DNA of 53,886 nucleotides, from positions 1-53,886 of the forward strand of contig NZ_AYZC01000005.1 of the NCBI RefSeq assembly GCF_001436775.1. Direction: 5' to 3'. Shown here piece by piece: positions 26,964 through 35,293 of this stretch; position 1 is the first letter of the stretch; each line of letters starts with the position of its first letter. Position numbers and translations under genes: made by a program. Under the pieces are notes generated by a model, which saw nothing but the letters and a program-made list of their open reading frames with translations, was not told the origin of the DNA and did not search any database. Origin of the DNA: Lactobacillus acetotolerans DSM 20749 = JCM 3825 (lineage in GTDB: Bacteria > Bacillota > Bacilli > Lactobacillales > Lactobacillaceae).

Positions 26964-27855
26964 TTTAAAAGGGCAAATTGAGGATTACCTTCGCTATAGT
27001 CAAATTGAACGGGGACTCAGTGAAAATACTATTACTGCTTACCGGCAAGATTTATATGAATTCCTTGATTTTATCAAAAAAGAAGGTATGACTTCTTGGC
27101 CAACAAAAGCAGTTGATATTGACGCTTTCCTGGCTAGACAACGTGATCTGGATAAGGCAACTAGTTCAATTAGTCGTATGATTTCAAGTTTGCGTAAATT
27201 TTATCAGTGGCTAGCACGGCAAGATATTCAAAAGATTAACCCAATGCTAGAGATTGACCCACCTAAAAAAGAACACAGACTCCCAGTTGCTTTAACAGAG
27301 GAAGAAGTTACTACTTTGCTTAAGCAACCTGATGTTGATAAAAAATTGGGTTTGCGTGATCGTGCTTTGCTTGAGACCATGTATGCCACAGGAATAAGGG
27401 TTAGCGAATTAATTAATCTAAAACTTAAGAACCTGCATGAGGATTTAAAATTAGTTAAGGTATTAGGTAAGGGTTCAAAAGAGCGTTTAATTCCAATTAG
27501 TGAAGTTGCGTTATCATGGATTAAACGCTATGAAAAAAAAGTTCGGGATCCATTACTTTTACAGAAAAACAAAAGTAGTGAATTCATTTTTCTCAATAAT
27601 CGTGGAGAGGCGTTAACCAGACAGGCAGTTTGGCAAATTATTAAGCGTTACTGCAAGATGGCTGAAATTGAAAAAGATGTTACGCCCCACACGTTGAGAC
27701 ATACTTTTGCCACTCATTTATTAGAAAACGGAGCTGATTTGCGGGTGGTTCAGGAAATTTTGGGGCACTCAGATATTAGTACCACCCAGATTTATACTAA
27801 TCTGACACAAAAACATATTTTACAAGTATATAAGAAAACACATCCACGTACGTAG
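26947..27855 (+). CDS. xerD: Site-specific tyrosine recombinase XerD
   Basis: XerD acts with XerC at the dif site to resolve chromosome dimers. The N-terminal SAM-like core-binding domain is about residues 8-95 (YLRYSQIERGLSENTITAYRQDL). The catalytic domain has R in TGIRVSEL (near 150), K in GKGSKERLIP, HTLRHTFATHLL (His/Arg near 245-250), H in LGHSDISTTQ and the nucleophile Tyr in IYTNL (near 282). Close similarity in layout to the second Xer protein at 48804; the cvfB/scpAB context is the one usual for XerD. The start has tandem ATG codons at 26947 and 26950; the binding site is weak, suggesting coupling to cvfB. Confidence 0.94.
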   Translation: MMKISDLKGQIEDYLRYSQIERGLSENTITAYRQDLYEFLDFIKKEGMTSWPTKAVDIDAFLARQRDLDKATSSISRMISSLRKFYQWLARQDIQKINPMLEIDPPKKEHRLPVALTEEEVTTLLKQPDVDKKLGLRDRALLETMYATGIRVSELINLKLKNLHEDLKLVKVLGKGSKERLIPISEVALSWIKRYEKKVRDPLLLQKNKSSEFIFLNNRGEALTRQAVWQIIKRYCKMAEIEKDVTPHTLRHTFATHLLENGADLRVVQEILGHSDISTTQIYTNLTQKHILQVYKKTHPRT

Positions 27856-27863
27856 GTGATTTT

Positions 27864-28223
27864 ATGTTAATTGAATGTAAAAATGATAATGAAAAAACAG
27901 CAATGGGATTATTATCCTATTTGCCAGATTTTAAGAATTTGAATAATTTAAAAGAAGAGATAAAGTTGAACAAAAATAGTTCTGATTTTCAGCTTTATCT
28001 TTATCGCAATGGTAATTCTAACTTTATAGGTGTTATTGGAACTCAGAATGATAGCCACTTTGTAATTATTCGTTATATCTCAATGGCACCTGGTTACCGC
28101 GAAGAAAAATATGAAACCAAGGCAGTTCAAGAATTAGCTAGTATTTATCCTAAACAGAGAGTAACAGCCGTTCCTGAATACACGTATCTGATTAAGTATT
28201 TAGATAAATCTCATGAGCGATAA
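27864..28223 (+). CDS. ribT: RibT-like GNAT-type acetyltransferase
   Basis: A 119-residue protein resembling Bacillus subtilis RibT, the GNAT-fold product of the last gene of the riboflavin operon: the N-terminal MLIECK, AMGLLSYLPD near residue 12, LYLYRNG and IGVIGT strands near 47-60, and FVIIRYISMAPGYR near 67-80. In B. subtilis ribT lies just before scpA/scpB, the same order as here. The riboflavin synthesis genes ribDEAH are not present nearby, and the flavin importer ribU follows 2.3 kb downstream. The usual acetyl-CoA loop (Q/RxxGxG/A) is not clear: the residues after PGYR are EEKYETKA. GTAGGTGAT precedes the ATG. It overlaps scpA by 11 bases. Acceptor unknown. Confidence 0.75.
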   Translation: MLIECKNDNEKTAMGLLSYLPDFKNLNNLKEEIKLNKNSSDFQLYLYRNGNSNFIGVIGTQNDSHFVIIRYISMAPGYREEKYETKAVQELASIYPKQRVTAVPEYTYLIKYLDKSHER

Positions 28224-28950
28224 TTTAACTTTAGAATTGCCCAATTTTGAGGGACCACTAGACTTACTTTTGCATCTAATTAAATCTCAAAAAATTGATA
28301 TTTATGATATCCCAATAGCTCAAATTACTAGTCAATATCTATCTTATCTAGAACAGATGCAACAGCTTAATTTGCAGATTGCTGGGGAATATTTCGTTAT
28401 GTCTTCAACTTTATTGCGCATTAAGTCCCAATATTTATTGCCGCAAAATGATTTTGTCGATGAAGATGAACCAGAAGAGGATCCGAGGAATGAATTAGTT
28501 CAACAACTGGTTCAGTATTCAGTTTTTAAGAAAATTTCTGCTTATTTTAAGGAAAAGAATAAAAATGCTTCTGTCACCGCTGCCAAAGAGGCAAGTGTGC
28601 CCCCAACAAAGCAGGTGCATCCTTTACCTTTAGGGCAGATCACTTCATCTGAACTAGCCAATACTTTTGTTGTAGTTATGCAAAGGTTAAAGCTAAGGCA
28701 GCCTGACGTTGCGTCGGTAGACATTAAAGAAACACCGATTACAAAGATGATCACTTATTTAAAAGAACAAGTTGCAAGAACCCCCCGGGTTAGTTTCTTT
28801 CAGTGTGCCAAGAAAATGCAGAATTTATCAGACTTTATTGGACTTTTTTTGGCTCTGCTGGAATTATGTAAAAATCAAGAAATACACGTACAACAAGCCC
28901 GTGCCTTTGGCGACCTGTATTTGGAAGGAATTGGTGTGAATGGCAACTAA
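28213..28950 (+). CDS. scpA: Segregation and condensation protein A
   Basis: ScpA is the kleisin of the Smc-ScpA-ScpB condensin that compacts and separates chromosomes. The N-terminal helix that binds the Smc neck is at about residues 8-60, with the family signature [23 protein letters not shown]-like residues from 14 on. The middle is a low-complexity linker (85-150), and the C-terminal winged helix (170-240) contacts the Smc head. Length 245 is normal. It overlaps ribT by 11 bases upstream and scpB by 11 downstream, so expression of the complex partners is coupled. Confidence 0.95.
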   Translation: MSDNLTLELPNFEGPLDLLLHLIKSQKIDIYDIPIAQITSQYLSYLEQMQQLNLQIAGEYFVMSSTLLRIKSQYLLPQNDFVDEDEPEEDPRNELVQQLVQYSVFKKISAYFKEKNKNASVTAAKEASVPPTKQVHPLPLGQITSSELANTFVVVMQRLKLRQPDVASVDIKETPITKMITYLKEQVARTPRVSFFQCAKKMQNLSDFIGLFLALLELCKNQEIHVQQARAFGDLYLEGIGVNGN

Positions 28951-29548
28951 AACCGCTGAATTGGAAGCTTTACTTTATGTTGCGGGTGATAATGGCCTCG
29001 ATTCAACAAGTCTGTGTGAATTATTGCAAATAAGTAGTGCTGCTCTGAGAGAATTATCTAAGGGGCTGCATGAAAAATTAGAAAAAGATGGTAATTCTGG
29101 CTTGCAATTGCTTCATATCAATGATAATTACAAGTTAACCACCAGTCCCCAAGTTAGCAAGGTAATTGAAAATTACTTTCAAAAAGATTTAACTAAAACT
29201 TTGAGTCAATCTGCCTTAGAAATTTTATCAATTGTAGCCTATCGGCAACCGATTACTAGAGTAGAAATCGATGATATCCGGGGGGTTAATTCTTCTGGGG
29301 CCTTACAAACATTAATCTGGCGTGGCTTAGTCAAGACTAATGGTAAAAAAGAGGCACCGGGGCACCCTAATTTATATGTTACAACCGACTATTTCTTACA
29401 GTATTTTGGTTACCACAGTTTAGCTGATTTACCTGTTATTGAAAATTTTGAAGATGACAGTTTTGATGCTGAAGGACAAGTTGATTTATTTGCTGCGAAG
29501 GGTCAATCCGATAAAAATTTATCACAGTCACAAAAGGGAGAAAAATAA
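28940..29548 (+). CDS. scpB: Segregation and condensation protein B
   Basis: ScpB forms dimers of two winged-helix domains that bind the ScpA linker. Residues 5-75 form the first winged helix ([20 protein letters not shown]), and 85-160 the second, with the conserved [20 protein letters not shown] and [19 protein letters not shown] segments. The C-terminal 40 residues are acidic and then basic and probably disordered. Length 202 is typical. Its start lies in scpA, and its TAA shares the A of the rluB ATG. Confidence 0.95.
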   Translation: MATKTAELEALLYVAGDNGLDSTSLCELLQISSAALRELSKGLHEKLEKDGNSGLQLLHINDNYKLTTSPQVSKVIENYFQKDLTKTLSQSALEILSIVAYRQPITRVEIDDIRGVNSSGALQTLIWRGLVKTNGKKEAPGHPNLYVTTDYFLQYFGYHSLADLPVIENFEDDSFDAEGQVDLFAAKGQSDKNLSQSQKGEK

Positions 29549-30267
29549 TGACTTTAGAACGTTTACAGAAAGTAATTGCCGAAGCAGGAATAGCGTCGCG
29601 TCGTAAAGCTGAAAAAATGATTACGGCTGGCCGAGTTCGTGTTGATGGCCACGTTGTTACTAAACTGGGTACGAAAGTAGATACTTTTAGCAATATTACT
29701 GTTGACAGTGAACCGATTGAACGCGAGAGTTTACACACCTATTTGTTTTATAAACCACGTGGTGTTGTATCAACGGTAAGTGATGATAAGGGTAGAAAAA
29801 CGGTTGTAGATTATTTTAAAGATATTCCGTACCGTTTGTATCCAATTGGTAGGCTGGATTATGATACTTCAGGTTTGCTCTTGGTGACTAATGATGGTGC
29901 ATTAGCCAATCTGTTAATGCATCCTAAAAATAAAGTGCCAAAAGTTTATGTTGCCAAAATTACGGGTCGCTTAACTCCTGAAGAAATTGATAAATTAAAG
30001 CGTGGTGTCGTGTTTGATCACCATAAAAGTGCACCAGCTAAAGTTAAAGTTATTCGTTCGGAAAAACATAAAAATATGCAGATAGTCCAATTAACTATTC
30101 ATGAGGGGCATTACCACGAGGTGAAGCGAATGTTTAAGGCAGTCGGTCATATGGTCGATAAGTTGTCGCGTGAGCGTTATAGTTTTCTAACCCTGCAATC
30201 CCTTACATCTGGACAGTACCGCGAATTATCGCGTGAAGAAGTTGACAGATTAAAGCACGTGGATTAA
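29548..30267 (+). CDS. rluB: Pseudouridine synthase RluB-type
   Basis: A 239-residue RsuA/RluB/RluE/RluF family enzyme that makes pseudouridine in 23S rRNA. The N-terminal S4 RNA-binding domain is at 3-55 (RLQKVIAEAGIASRRKAEKMI). The catalytic domain has the Asp in GRLDYDTSGLL near 108. KVYVAKITGRLT and HEGHYHEVKRMF are further family marks. In Firmicutes the gene after scpB is commonly annotated rluB. It ends with stop codon TAA at 30265-30267; a promoter for ribU overlaps its last codons. GGGAGAAAA gives a good binding site inside scpB. Confidence 0.93.
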   Translation: MTLERLQKVIAEAGIASRRKAEKMITAGRVRVDGHVVTKLGTKVDTFSNITVDSEPIERESLHTYLFYKPRGVVSTVSDDKGRKTVVDYFKDIPYRLYPIGRLDYDTSGLLLVTNDGALANLLMHPKNKVPKVYVAKITGRLTPEEIDKLKRGVVFDHHKSAPAKVKVIRSEKHKNMQIVQLTIHEGHYHEVKRMFKAVGHMVDKLSRERYSFLTLQSLTSGQYRELSREEVDRLKHVD

Positions 30268-30270
30268 CAT
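30242..30270 (+). promoter_or_regulatory. Promoter for the FMN riboswitch and ribU
   Basis: TTGACA at 30242-30247 (perfect -35) and TAACAT at 30265-30270 are 17 bases apart. The predicted start near 30277 is just ahead of the riboswitch. The box lies inside the end of rluB. Confidence 0.6.
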
Positions 30271-30295
30271 AAAATTATAAATTGAATATTAAGTT

Positions 30296-30410
30296 TGTTG
30301 TCTTCATGGCAGGGTGTAAGTCCCGACCGGTGGTGAAAGTCCGCGACCCACGAAAGTGGCTGAATCGATTACGATACCGATAGTTAAAGTCTAGATGAAA
30401 GAAGACAGAC
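30296..30410 (+). promoter_or_regulatory. FMN riboswitch (RFN element)
   Basis: The conserved RFN core is read directly: GTCTTC at 30300-30305 opens P1, then GGCAGGGTG, CCCGACCGGTGGT and AGTCCGCGACCC (30308-30350), a variable P4/P5 arm (CCCACGAAAGTGG), GATTACGATACCGA-type P6 sequence, and GAAGAC at 30401-30406 closing P1. FMN binding would favour P1. ACAGAC at 30405-30410 overlaps the end of P1 and is complementary to GTCTGT at 30445-30450 in the downstream terminator, so it can serve as antiterminator. It controls the flavin transporter gene ribU. Confidence 0.95.
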
Positions 30411-30440
30411 TAACTAAAAGAAAAGTTAATACTTACTTTT

Positions 30441-30476
30441 ATAGGTCTGTTGCTGAAGCAACAGACCTATTGTTAT
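30441..30476 (+). terminator. Riboswitch-controlled terminator before ribU
   Basis: ATAGGTCTGTTGCT at 30441-30454 pairs exactly with AGCAACAGACCTAT at 30457-30470. The tail TTGTTAT is poorer in U than most terminators, and the stem ends nine bases before the ribU ribosome binding site. Confidence 0.75.
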
Positions 30477-30491
30477 ATGGAGGTAAGTATT

Positions 30492-31184
30492 TTGGAAAAC
30501 GCAAAAAGGAATTCTGCTAGTTTAGCTAATATCATTGCTTATGCATTAATTGGAACTATCGCTTTTGTAATAATGAAATTTGAATTTCCAATTATTCCAG
30601 GGGTTGGTTTCTTAAAATTTGATTTTTCTGATGTCATTATTGTGATTGGAACCATTATTTTTGGAGCAGGTCCCGGTATCTTTATTGCATTTATTAGGAT
30701 GTTATTAAGTTTGGTATTTAGTGGCTTTGCACTACCGAGTTTAGTGGGGCAAACTGCTGCTTTTCTCGCTTCTTTATCCTTTGCGTTACCTTTTTACTTC
30801 GTTACAAAGAACATAAAGGAAAAGAAAAATAAATCACTAAAAGATTATCTGTTGCCCGTAGTAGGTTTGATCATTGGTATTTTAGCCATGACCTTATTAT
30901 TGGCTTTGATCAATGCCTTTATTTTGACCCCAGTGTATGCCGTAACAGCAGTGCCAAATATGCCTGCAATCAATAGTTACAACGGTTTGTTGCATTTTAC
31001 TGAAAAAGTATATTTAAGACAATTGTTACATTTGCCATCAATGAAAGCCTATATTTTTGGTATTATAGTTCCTTTTAACTTATTGAAGGGGACAATTAAC
31101 AGTATCGTTATTTATGTTCTGTTTGCTACGGTTTTAAAAAACATTAAACCATTTGTACGCAAACACTTTAATTTAAAAAATTAG
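30492..31184 (+). CDS. ribU: ECF transporter substrate-binding subunit for riboflavin
   Basis: RibU is the S component that binds riboflavin in the membrane and works with the shared EcfA/EcfA'/EcfT module encoded elsewhere. About six hydrophobic segments are visible in 230 residues, with the conserved FxxxEFPIIPG region near 30, LKFDFSDVIIVIGTIIFG near 46-63 and LNAFILTPVY-type INAFILTPVY near 145. The start is TTG at 30492, eight bases after GGAGG (30479-30483); an in-frame ATG at 30477 overlaps that binding site. It is controlled by the FMN riboswitch, so FMN should lower its expression. Confidence 0.95.
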   Translation: MENAKRNSASLANIIAYALIGTIAFVIMKFEFPIIPGVGFLKFDFSDVIIVIGTIIFGAGPGIFIAFIRMLLSLVFSGFALPSLVGQTAAFLASLSFALPFYFVTKNIKEKKNKSLKDYLLPVVGLIIGILAMTLLLALINAFILTPVYAVTAVPNMPAINSYNGLLHFTEKVYLRQLLHLPSMKAYIFGIIVPFNLLKGTINSIVIYVLFATVLKNIKPFVRKHFNLKN

Positions 31185-31204
31185 AATATTTTAGTATATT
31201 AATG

Positions 31205-31236
31205 AAGTTGGTTATTAGAGTAACCGGCTTTTTTAT
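31205..31236 (+). terminator. Terminator after ribU
   Basis: AAGTTGGTTA at 31205-31214 pairs with TAACCGGCTT at 31221-31230 (G-U pairs included), followed by TTTTATTT. Confidence 0.8.
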
Positions 31237-31295
31237 TTAATTTTATAATAAGTATGCTAAAATTAAGCAAGTTAAATGAATGGAGGAGATTCTAG

Positions 31296-31742
31296 ATGAA
31301 TCAGAAACAAGGTCCATACAAGCATTATGAACGACCCACTGAACCTAGAAGTTCTGGTGAACAGTCAAGTTCTAAAGGTTGGATTGCAATAATCACAATT
31401 TTAATAATAATTATTATTGCTCTTGTGCCTATAGTTCATCGTTTGGCAGCTGATCAGCAGCCTAATAACCAGGTTACACAATTGCAGACTACCAAAAAAG
31501 CTAAAAAAGTACCAAAACATAAAGTTAAGAAAAATAAAAAAGCTAAGAAAAATAAATTAAATAAAACGCAATCAAGTTTAAATAATACTTCATCTATGAA
31601 AAAGCAGTACGTTGTTAAAAGTGGAGATACTTTATCTAGCATTGCCTCAAAGCATGGGATGAGTGTAGAAGATTTGGCTAAATTAAATAATCTTAACAGC
31701 ATGGCAAGAGTTGATGCTGGACAGACACTTAAATTAAAATAA
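31296..31742 (+). CDS. LysM-domain membrane-anchored protein (EF1546/SAG1386-like)
   Basis: A 148-residue protein with a short polar cytoplasmic start, one membrane helix at about 29-48 (WIAIITILIIIII), a strongly basic linker of about 45 residues made mostly of Lys, Asn and Gln/Thr, and a single LysM domain at the C-terminus (YVVKSGDTLSSIASKHGM, about 104-148) that would bind peptidoglycan. This build and the position just before cmk match the SAG1386/EF1546 family of surface proteins of lactic acid bacteria. Role unknown; wall attachment or division has been suggested for such proteins only by context. GGAGGAG precedes ATG 31296. Confidence 0.85.
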   Translation: MNQKQGPYKHYERPTEPRSSGEQSSSKGWIAIITILIIIIIALVPIVHRLAADQQPNNQVTQLQTTKKAKKVPKHKVKKNKKAKKNKLNKTQSSLNNTSSMKKQYVVKSGDTLSSIASKHGMSVEDLAKLNNLNSMARVDAGQTLKLK

Positions 31743-31786
31743 ATTTTTAGAAAGGTTAGAGGCTAAAAGGTCTCTTTTTTATTGGA

Positions 31787-32461
31787 ATGCAAGTAGCGAT
31801 TGATGGTCCTGCATCAGCAGGGAAGAGTACGGTAGCAAAGATTATTGCTAAGAAATTATCTTTTGTATATATTGACACGGGTGCGATGTATCGTGCATGT
31901 ACGGTGATTGCTCGTGATAATAAGATTGATTATGGCGATGAAGATGCCATTTTAAAAGCAATTGATAAAACCGGAATAGAGTTTAAAGCCGTAAATGGTG
32001 AGCAGAAGGTATACGCAGGGAATAAGGATATTTCGTTAGAAATTCGCACGCCTGAGATTTCTGCCAATGTGTCCCAAGTTTCTGCCTTGGCAGGAGTCAG
32101 AAAGAAAATGGTTAGTTTGCAAAGGAAAATGGCCGGACAAACAAACGTTATCATGGATGGTCGTGATATTGGTACTACGGTTTTGCCTAATGCAGAAGTT
32201 AAAATCTTTTTAGTGGCTTCGGCACATTCACGTGCTCAAAGACGATTGCTTGATCTTAAGCAAAGAGGTATTCATTCTGATAAGACGGTGGATGAAATTG
32301 AAAAAGATATAGCTAATAGGGACTATAAAGATTCTCACCGCAAAATATCACCCTTAAAAAAGGCGAGTGATGCAATTAAAATCGACACTACAAATATGAC
32401 AATTGATCAAGTAGTGGATACAATTTTGAAGAAAATCAAAGAAAAAGCAAAAAAACTTTAA
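31787..32461 (+). CDS. cmk: Cytidylate kinase
   Basis: Cmk phosphorylates CMP and dCMP to the diphosphates. The P-loop is GPASAGKST (residues 7-15), the CMP-binding segment IDTGAMYRA near 31-39, DGRDIGTTVLP near 122-132, and the lid with RAQRR and the NRDYKDSHRK loop near 180. Length 224 is normal. The ATG at 31787 has only a weak upstream site (TTGGA), preceded by a small hairpin with six T's at 31759-31780 that might attenuate transcription. The gene is followed by rpsA, the order found in many Firmicutes. Confidence 0.95.
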   Translation: MQVAIDGPASAGKSTVAKIIAKKLSFVYIDTGAMYRACTVIARDNKIDYGDEDAILKAIDKTGIEFKAVNGEQKVYAGNKDISLEIRTPEISANVSQVSALAGVRKKMVSLQRKMAGQTNVIMDGRDIGTTVLPNAEVKIFLVASAHSRAQRRLLDLKQRGIHSDKTVDEIEKDIANRDYKDSHRKISPLKKASDAIKIDTTNMTIDQVVDTILKKIKEKAKKL

Positions 32462-32531
32462 AAAAGAAGCTAAAACAGTAGAAATATATCTTGTTTTCAT
32501 TTAAAATTAGGTATGATATTGGGAGGTAAAT

Positions 32532-33737
32532 ATGTCAGAAAACAGTAATCAATTTTTAGATGCATTAAAGAAAATGCAAGGAGTTGAGGTCGGAGATATT
32601 GTCGATGTTGAAGTATTAGACGTTGAAGATGGTCAAATCGATGTTGGTGTCAAGAATGCCGGTGTCGAAGGTGTTATTCCTCGTCGCGAATACACTTCAG
32701 ACCGCAACGCAGACTTACGCAAATTAGTAAAGCCAGGAGATACATTCAAGGCTTTAGTATTGAGAAGAGCTGGTGGCGATAAAGAAAACGGCGAATTCTT
32801 CTTCTCAGTTACCCGTTTAAAGGAAAGAGAAGCCTACGATAAGTTACAAAAGGACTTTGAAGCTGGCAAAACTATTGAAGGTACTGTAACATCATCAGTA
32901 CGTGGTGGTTTGTTAGTCGATGTAGGTACTAGAGGCTTTTTACCAGCTTCACTAATTTCTAATCGTTATGTTTCAGATCTTAAGCCTTATATTGGCAAAA
33001 CTATGAAGCTTAAAATTACCGAAATTGATCCTAACAAGAACCGTTTGATTCTTTTACACAAGGACTTAATTGAGGAAGAACGTGAAGAAGCCTTTGATAA
33101 AGTTGCATCACAATTAGTTGTCGGTGATGTTATTGAAGGTAAAGTTTCACGCTTAACCAACTTCGGTGCTTTTGTTGATGTTGGTGGTGTGGACGGCTTA
33201 GTTCACATTTCAGAAATTTCTTATAAGCATGTTGATAAGCCAAGCGATGTTTTAAAGACTGGTCAAGATGTAAAAGTTAAGGTCATCGGGATTGATGATG
33301 ACAGACACCGTATTTCCCTTTCAATTAAACAAACTTTACCTTCACCATTTGAACAAGCAACAGCTAACTTACATGAAGGCGATGTATTCGAAGGTGAAGT
33401 TAAGTCATTAACTAACTTCGGTGCTTTCGTTGAAGTTGCTGATGGTATTCAAGGTTTAGTCCACGTTTCAGAAATATCATATAAGCACGTTGATAAGCCA
33501 AGTGATGTTTTGAAAGTTGGACAAACCGTTAAGGTTAAGGTCTTAAACATTGATCCAAGTGAAAGAAGAATTTCACTTTCAATGAAGGCTGTTGATTCTA
33601 ATAACTCTGGTAACGAAGGCTCTCGTCCTCACCGTTCATACAACAGAAGCTCAGTCAACAAGAAGTATATGGATAATGATGACAACGGCTTTGCATTGGG
33701 TGACATTATTGGTGACCAATTGAAGGACCGTAAATAA
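32532..33737 (+). CDS. rpsA: 30S ribosomal protein S1 homologue, four S1 domains
   Basis: A 401-residue protein with four S1 RNA-binding domains at about residues 15-88, 104-172, 188-258 and 275-345, the layout of the Gram-positive S1/YpfD form. Domains three and four share long near-identical stretches (SEISYKHVDKPSDVLK in both), also at the DNA level. The C-terminal 55 residues are rich in Ser, Asn, Arg and Asp and probably disordered. GGGAGG lies seven bases before ATG 32532. Codon use is that of a highly expressed gene. Ends at a strong terminator. Confidence 0.95.
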   Translation: MSENSNQFLDALKKMQGVEVGDIVDVEVLDVEDGQIDVGVKNAGVEGVIPRREYTSDRNADLRKLVKPGDTFKALVLRRAGGDKENGEFFFSVTRLKEREAYDKLQKDFEAGKTIEGTVTSSVRGGLLVDVGTRGFLPASLISNRYVSDLKPYIGKTMKLKITEIDPNKNRLILLHKDLIEEEREEAFDKVASQLVVGDVIEGKVSRLTNFGAFVDVGGVDGLVHISEISYKHVDKPSDVLKTGQDVKVKVIGIDDDRHRISLSIKQTLPSPFEQATANLHEGDVFEGEVKSLTNFGAFVEVADGIQGLVHVSEISYKHVDKPSDVLKVGQTVKVKVLNIDPSERRISLSMKAVDSNNSGNEGSRPHRSYNRSSVNKKYMDNDDNGFALGDIIGDQLKDRK

Positions 33738-33754
33738 TTATAATTATTAATTAT

Positions 33755-33786
33755 AAAAAAGCCGACAATTGTCGGCTTTTTTTATT
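33755..33786 (+). terminator. Terminator after rpsA
   Basis: A perfect inverted repeat, GCCGACAATTGTCGGC at 33761-33776, is extended by A/T pairs and followed by a run of T's. Confidence 0.92.
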
Positions 33787-33804
33787 TGTAAAGGAGGCTG
33801 AGAA

Positions 33805-35115
33805 ATGGTTTTACCAGTGGTAGCAATAGTTGGCCGCCCGAATGTGGGTAAATCAACGCTTTTCAACCGTATCATTAATCACCGCTTGGCAATTGTAGAA
33901 GATAAGCCCGGTGTAACCCGTGATAGAAATTATGCTCAAGCGGAATGGCTTGGTCATAAATTTGATTTAATCGATACGGGTGGTATTACCTGGCAAAATG
34001 GTAAATTAGAAGATGAAATTCGTGCTCAAGCGGAAATTGCCATAAAAGAAGCGGATGTAATCGTTCTGCTTGTCAGTGTAGTTAATCATATGACTGATTT
34101 AGATGAAAGAATAGCTCATCTTCTTTATCGAACTAAGAAGCCGGTTATTTTAGCGGTAAATAAGGCTGATAATCCAGAACAACGAACAGATATTTATGAC
34201 TTTTATAGTTTAGGCTTAGGTGAACCTATTCCTGTTTCTAGTGTTCACGGCACGGGAATTGGAGATTTACTTGATAAAATTGTTGACGCTTTCCCAAAGG
34301 ATCTCGACAAAAAAGAGGAAGATGAAATATCTTTTAGTATAATTGGTCGTCCCAATGTTGGAAAATCTTCAATTGTTAATAAACTTGTTGGTGAAAAGCG
34401 GGTTATCGTAAATAATGAAGAGGGAACTACCCGTGATGCGGTTGATACACCATTTGTAGGTGAAGATGGTAGTAAATTCCGAATAGTTGATACTGCAGGT
34501 ATTCGTCGTCGTGGCAGAGTCTACGAAAAGACGGAAAAGTACTCTGTAATGCGTGCTATGGCAGCTATTGAACATTCTGACGTTGTTTGCTTGGTTTTGG
34601 ATGCAAGTACGGGCATTCGTGAACAAGACAAGCATGTGGCTGGATATGCGCATGATGCTGGTCGTGGCATTATTATCGTCGTCAATAAATGGGATTTACC
34701 GAAGAAAAATAGTTCTAGTGGCAAAGATTTTGTCCAGATTATTCACCAGGAATTTCAATATTTAAACTATGCACCAATTATTTTTATTTCTGCAAAGACG
34801 GGGCAAAGATTAGACCAAATACCAAAAATGGTTAAAAAGGTGTATAAGAATCAAAATCAACGGATTAAGTCTAGTACCTTGAATGATTTACTGCTTGATG
34901 CAAGTAAATTGGTCCCAACACCATTAATTAAGGGTAAACGATTGCGAGTCTACTACATGACGCAGGTTTCAACCAATCCGCCTACTTTTGTGGTATTTGT
35001 TAATGATCCGGATTTGATGCATTTCTCTTACCAACGGTTTTTGGTAAATCAACTTAGGGACAATTTTGATTTTCGTGGAACCCCAATTAAAATCATTCCG
35101 CGTAAAAGAAAATAA
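33805..35115 (+). CDS. der: Ribosome-associated GTPase Der (EngA)
   Basis: Der has two GTPase domains in tandem and takes part in 50S assembly. The first has [10 protein letters not shown] (9-18), DTGGI and NKADNP; the second starts near 177 with [14 protein letters not shown] and has DTAGIRRRG and NKWDLP. The C-terminal KH-like domain is about 350-436. Length 436 is typical. AAAGGAGG precedes ATG 33805. It is placed between rpsA and hup, the common order in lactobacilli. Confidence 0.97.
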   Translation: MVLPVVAIVGRPNVGKSTLFNRIINHRLAIVEDKPGVTRDRNYAQAEWLGHKFDLIDTGGITWQNGKLEDEIRAQAEIAIKEADVIVLLVSVVNHMTDLDERIAHLLYRTKKPVILAVNKADNPEQRTDIYDFYSLGLGEPIPVSSVHGTGIGDLLDKIVDAFPKDLDKKEEDEISFSIIGRPNVGKSSIVNKLVGEKRVIVNNEEGTTRDAVDTPFVGEDGSKFRIVDTAGIRRRGRVYEKTEKYSVMRAMAAIEHSDVVCLVLDASTGIREQDKHVAGYAHDAGRGIIIVVNKWDLPKKNSSSGKDFVQIIHQEFQYLNYAPIIFISAKTGQRLDQIPKMVKKVYKNQNQRIKSSTLNDLLLDASKLVPTPLIKGKRLRVYYMTQVSTNPPTFVVFVNDPDLMHFSYQRFLVNQLRDNFDFRGTPIKIIPRKRK

Positions 35116-35132
35116 TTTGTAACTAGCAAGTG

Positions 35133-35155
35133 TAGAAAAAAATCGTTTTTTTCTA
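35133..35155 (+). terminator. AT-rich hairpin after der, probable terminator
   Basis: TAGAAAAAAA at 35133-35142 pairs exactly with TTTTTTTCTA at 35146-35155 around TCG. GCAAG at 35126-35130 and CTTGT at 35162-35166 may extend it. There is no G/C-rich core, so it is a weak terminator, and the A-tract could instead act as an UP element for the hup promoter. Confidence 0.45.
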
Positions 35156-35162
35156 AAAATGC

Positions 35163-35189
35163 TTGTTGTAATAGGGGTTTTGTGATAAT
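35163..35189 (+). promoter_or_regulatory. Promoter of hup
   Basis: TTGTTG at 35163-35168 and GATAAT at 35184-35189, the latter extended by TGT. The spacer is 15 bases, short, but the extended -10 compensates. The predicted leader is about 98 bases. Confidence 0.5.
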
Positions 35190-35200
35190 TTGGGAGCTAA

Positions 35201-35272
35201 GGAAAGAATGATTACCATGATCATTATTCCTTGTTCCTTATATAAGGAATAAGATTTTGAACTTCGAGTTCA
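35201..35272 (+). promoter_or_regulatory. Three consecutive hairpins in the hup leader
   Basis: Hairpin 1 (35201-35230): GGAA and AATGAT pair with ATCATT and TTCC. Hairpin 2 (35230-35253): a palindrome TTCCTTATATAAGGAA, extended by CTT/AAG. Hairpin 3 (35258-35272): TGAACT, loop TCG, AGTTCA. The ribosome binding site AGGAGGTGA at 35279-35287 follows at once. They probably stabilise the mRNA or control translation. Confidence 0.6.
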
Positions 35273-35293
35273 GATTCAGGAGGTGAATTCCAT

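Noticed and set aside
31755-31786. Strong terminator between the LysM gene and cmk
   Set aside because: Only AGAG/CTCT can pair before the T-run, so I did not list it. It could be a weak attenuator at most.
32480-32530. Separate promoter just before rpsA (TTGTTT and TATGAT)
   Set aside because: The spacer would be 15 bases and transcription would begin on the ribosome binding site itself, so read-through from cmk is more likely.
33201-33515. Repeat within rpsA as a possible mobile or CRISPR-like repeat
   Set aside because: Only two copies, in frame with S1 domains, and the repeat encodes conserved protein sequence.
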